A DNA stretch of 64,000 bases from the NCBI GenBank assembly GCA_016710165.1, contig JADJLJ010000001.1:434001-498000 (forward strand), in the 5' to 3' direction. The stretch comes from Chitinophagaceae bacterium (GTDB lineage Bacteria > Bacteroidota > Bacteroidia > Chitinophagales > Chitinophagaceae). Positions 62,552-64,000 of this stretch are shown here, piece by piece. Within the stretch, counting starts at the first letter, position 1. The number at the start of each line of letters is the position of its first letter. Both the position numbers and the translations under genes were made by a program. The notes under the pieces were generated by a model that saw only the letters and a list, made by a program, of their open reading frames with translations, did not search any database and was not told the DNA's origin.

Positions 62552-64000
62552 ATGGATATGAATACAGCTAAAAAAAATATTGCGGCACTGTTGTTCCTTA
62601 CTTCGGTGCCATTTTTATTTGCGACCAGGAGTTCAGCACAAACCACCCCCGTTTTAATTTTCAGCCCGGTTGTAACTACCGGGCTTAGTTCACCGGTGGA
62701 TATTGTAAATGCCGGTGATGGCAGCAACCGGCTCTTCATTGTTAACCAGGGAGGTACGGTACGGATCCTTTCCGGCGGCGTTTTACAGCCGGGAAATTTC
62801 CTGGATATCCCCGACAGTCTTTCCACCGGCGGAGAAAGAGGCCTGCTCAGCATCGCATTCCATCCCAACTATACCGCCAACAGGTATTTCTTTATCTACT
62901 ATACCGCCACCAATGGTGATATCCGGATCACCCGTTTCCAGACACAGGCTGGCAACCCTAATGCAGCTGATGAAAATACCGGGGTTGTCTTGCTGACCAT
63001 TCCAAAACCATTTGCCAATCACAATGGGGGCAAATTAAATTTCGGACCGGATGGGAACCTGTATTTCGGAACCGGTGACGGCGGCAGCGGCGGCGATCCC
63101 AATAACCTGGCACAGAATGGGAATTCCTTACTGGGGAAAATGATCCGGATCAATGTCGACAATTTCAGCACGCCACCTTATTATACCATCCCTTCGGATA
63201 ACCCGTATGTAAATGATCCGAATGTAAGGGATGAGATCTTTGCCATTGGACTGCGTAATCCGTGGCGCTGGAGTTTCGACCGGCTTACGCATGATGCCTG
63301 GATCGCTGATGTAGGCCAGGGCGCATGGGAAGAGATCAATTTCCGCTCATTGGCTTCATCGGGTGGTATCAATTACGGATGGCGCTGTTATGAAGGCAAT
63401 GCTGCGTACAATACTGCAGGCTGCCAGCCGCAGGCCAGTTATATTTCTCCCATTTTTGTTTATCCGCACGTTTTTGCTACAGGTGGTTTTTCCGTAACAG
63501 GCGGGTATGTTTACCGGGGTACAGAATTTGCGGCCATGTACGGGTATTATATCTGCGCCGATTATGTTTCGGGCAATGTATGGCTCATAAACCCCAATGG
63601 CAGCGGCGGATGGAACAGTTCGTTGCAAAGCGGGCTGCCCGGCAATATTTCGGGATTTGGCGAAGCAGAGAACGGGGACATGTATGCCGCATCCCTGAAC
63701 GGAACTGTGTACAAGGTCATCACAAGCACCGTGTTACCCGTTACGCTGGAGCAATTTACCGTAACAGCTTTTGCAACATATAACCAGGTGCAGTGGAAAA
63801 CCATCAATGAACAGAATGTTTCTTATTTCGATATCGAATTCAGCAGCGACGGGCTCAATTATTCAAACGCAGCAAGGGTGAATGCGGTCAATATCCCTCC
63901 CGCCAACAGTTACAGTTTTTCCCATTTCATTTCGGGATTCACCAAACTGTATTACAGGCTGAAGGTCACAAACAGGGACGGTCGTTTTATTTATTCCGCT
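62552..64000 (+). CDS. PQQ-dependent sugar dehydrogenase-like protein (cut by window end)
   Basis: The frame is open from ATG 62552 to the last base (483 codons). It has a signal peptide ending about residue 32, the PQQ-type glucose/sorbosone dehydrogenase propeller (VVTTGLSSPVDIVNAGDGSNRLFIVNQGG, IAFHPNYTANRYFF, NFGPDGNLYFGTGDGGSGGDP, DEIFAIGLRNPWRWSFDR, GGINYGWRCYEGN) and a following fibronectin-like strand region (LKVTNRDGRF). A T9SS tail is expected beyond the window, by analogy with the paralogue. PQQ-type aldose/sorbosone oxidation at the cell surface is inferred. A tandem duplicate of the decayed gene upstream. Confidence 0.9.
   Translation, partial: MDMNTAKKNIAALLFLTSVPFLFATRSSAQTTPVLIFSPVVTTGLSSPVDIVNAGDGSNRLFIVNQGGTVRILSGGVLQPGNFLDIPDSLSTGGERGLLSIAFHPNYTANRYFFIYYTATNGDIRITRFQTQAGNPNAADENTGVVLLTIPKPFANHNGGKLNFGPDGNLYFGTGDGGSGGDPNNLAQNGNSLLGKMIRINVDNFSTPPYYTIPSDNPYVNDPNVRDEIFAIGLRNPWRWSFDRLTHDAWIADVGQGAWEEINFRSLASSGGINYGWRCYEGNAAYNTAGCQPQASYISPIFVYPHVFATGGFSVTGGYVYRGTEFAAMYGYYICADYVSGNVWLINPNGSGGWNSSLQSGLPGNISGFGEAENGDMYAASLNGTVYKVITSTVLPVTLEQFTVTAFATYNQVQWKTINEQNVSYFDIEFSSDGLNYSNAARVNAVNIPPANSYSFSHFISGFTKLYYRLKVTNRDGRFIYSA

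Noticed and set aside
1..64000. tRNA or rRNA genes
   Set aside because: No cloverleaf with a 3' acceptor pattern and no rRNA-like segment was recognised when reading both strands; a dedicated covariance search could still find one.

Overview
The window looks like chromosomal DNA of a Bacteroidota bacterium, most likely of the Chitinophagaceae. The evidence is a SusC/SusD polysaccharide locus, several promoter -7 boxes of the form TAnnTTTG, a type IX secretion C-terminal domain, a propeller/triple-tyrosine LuxR-type regulator, a DEFD-type DbpA-like helicase and generally Bacteroidota-like housekeeping proteins. No rRNA, tRNA, CRISPR, transposase or integrase was seen. No stretch longer than 300 bases lacks a gene.

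Layout. 1-2.6 kb: end of trxB, folB and an M1 aminopeptidase carrying an internal deletion. 2.7-8.8 kb: DUF418 membrane protein, a GlxA/AraC regulator and a co-directional run of SRPBCC, VOC, helix-hairpin-helix and DUF1801 proteins. 8.8-14.3 kb: MATE exporter, DUF3822, rsmD, lpxK and a secreted sulfatase. 14.4-17.2 kb: ECF sigma factor, putative anti-sigma protein, CpxP-like protein and di-haem cytochrome c peroxidase. 17.3-18.6 kb: RNA helicase. 18.7-20.5 kb: an AT-rich array of three small unknown genes separated by recurring GTTRRRY-ended motifs, a 159-nt nested hairpin and an 80-bp direct repeat. This is the most unusual segment. 20.5-34.8 kb: a beta-glucan (laminarin-type) utilisation locus with susC, susD, two surface lipoproteins, GH16, GH3 and a divergent regulator; repeated TACTACAT motifs lie in the shared promoter region. 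34.9-46.2 kb: gyrA, saccharopine dehydrogenase-like, sirtuin, DUF3052-like, M48 protease, plsY, prmA, pnp and rpsO. 46.4-49.3 kb: two glycosyltransferases and ftsE. 49.4-52.2 kb: a BlaI repressor and an M56/TonB sensor, with palindromic operators. 52.2-55.5 kb: purM, ribF and holA. 55.7-64 kb: a coiled-coil membrane protein, a giant outer-membrane protein and two tandem PQQ-type sugar dehydrogenase paralogues, the first decayed and the second cut by the window end.

Sequence quality. At least five reading-frame breaks sit at or beside short homopolymers: two in bglX and one each in purM, holA and the first PQQ gene. The essential function of holA and the importance of purM suggest that many are assembly indels. 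The non-homopolymer lesions (the M1 deletion and an in-frame TAA in the first PQQ gene) are more likely to be real. The layout suggests a cell that degrades glucans and sulfated polymers through TonB-dependent uptake, with an accessory cassette-like island inserted between the helicase promoter and the end of the beta-glucosidase gene.
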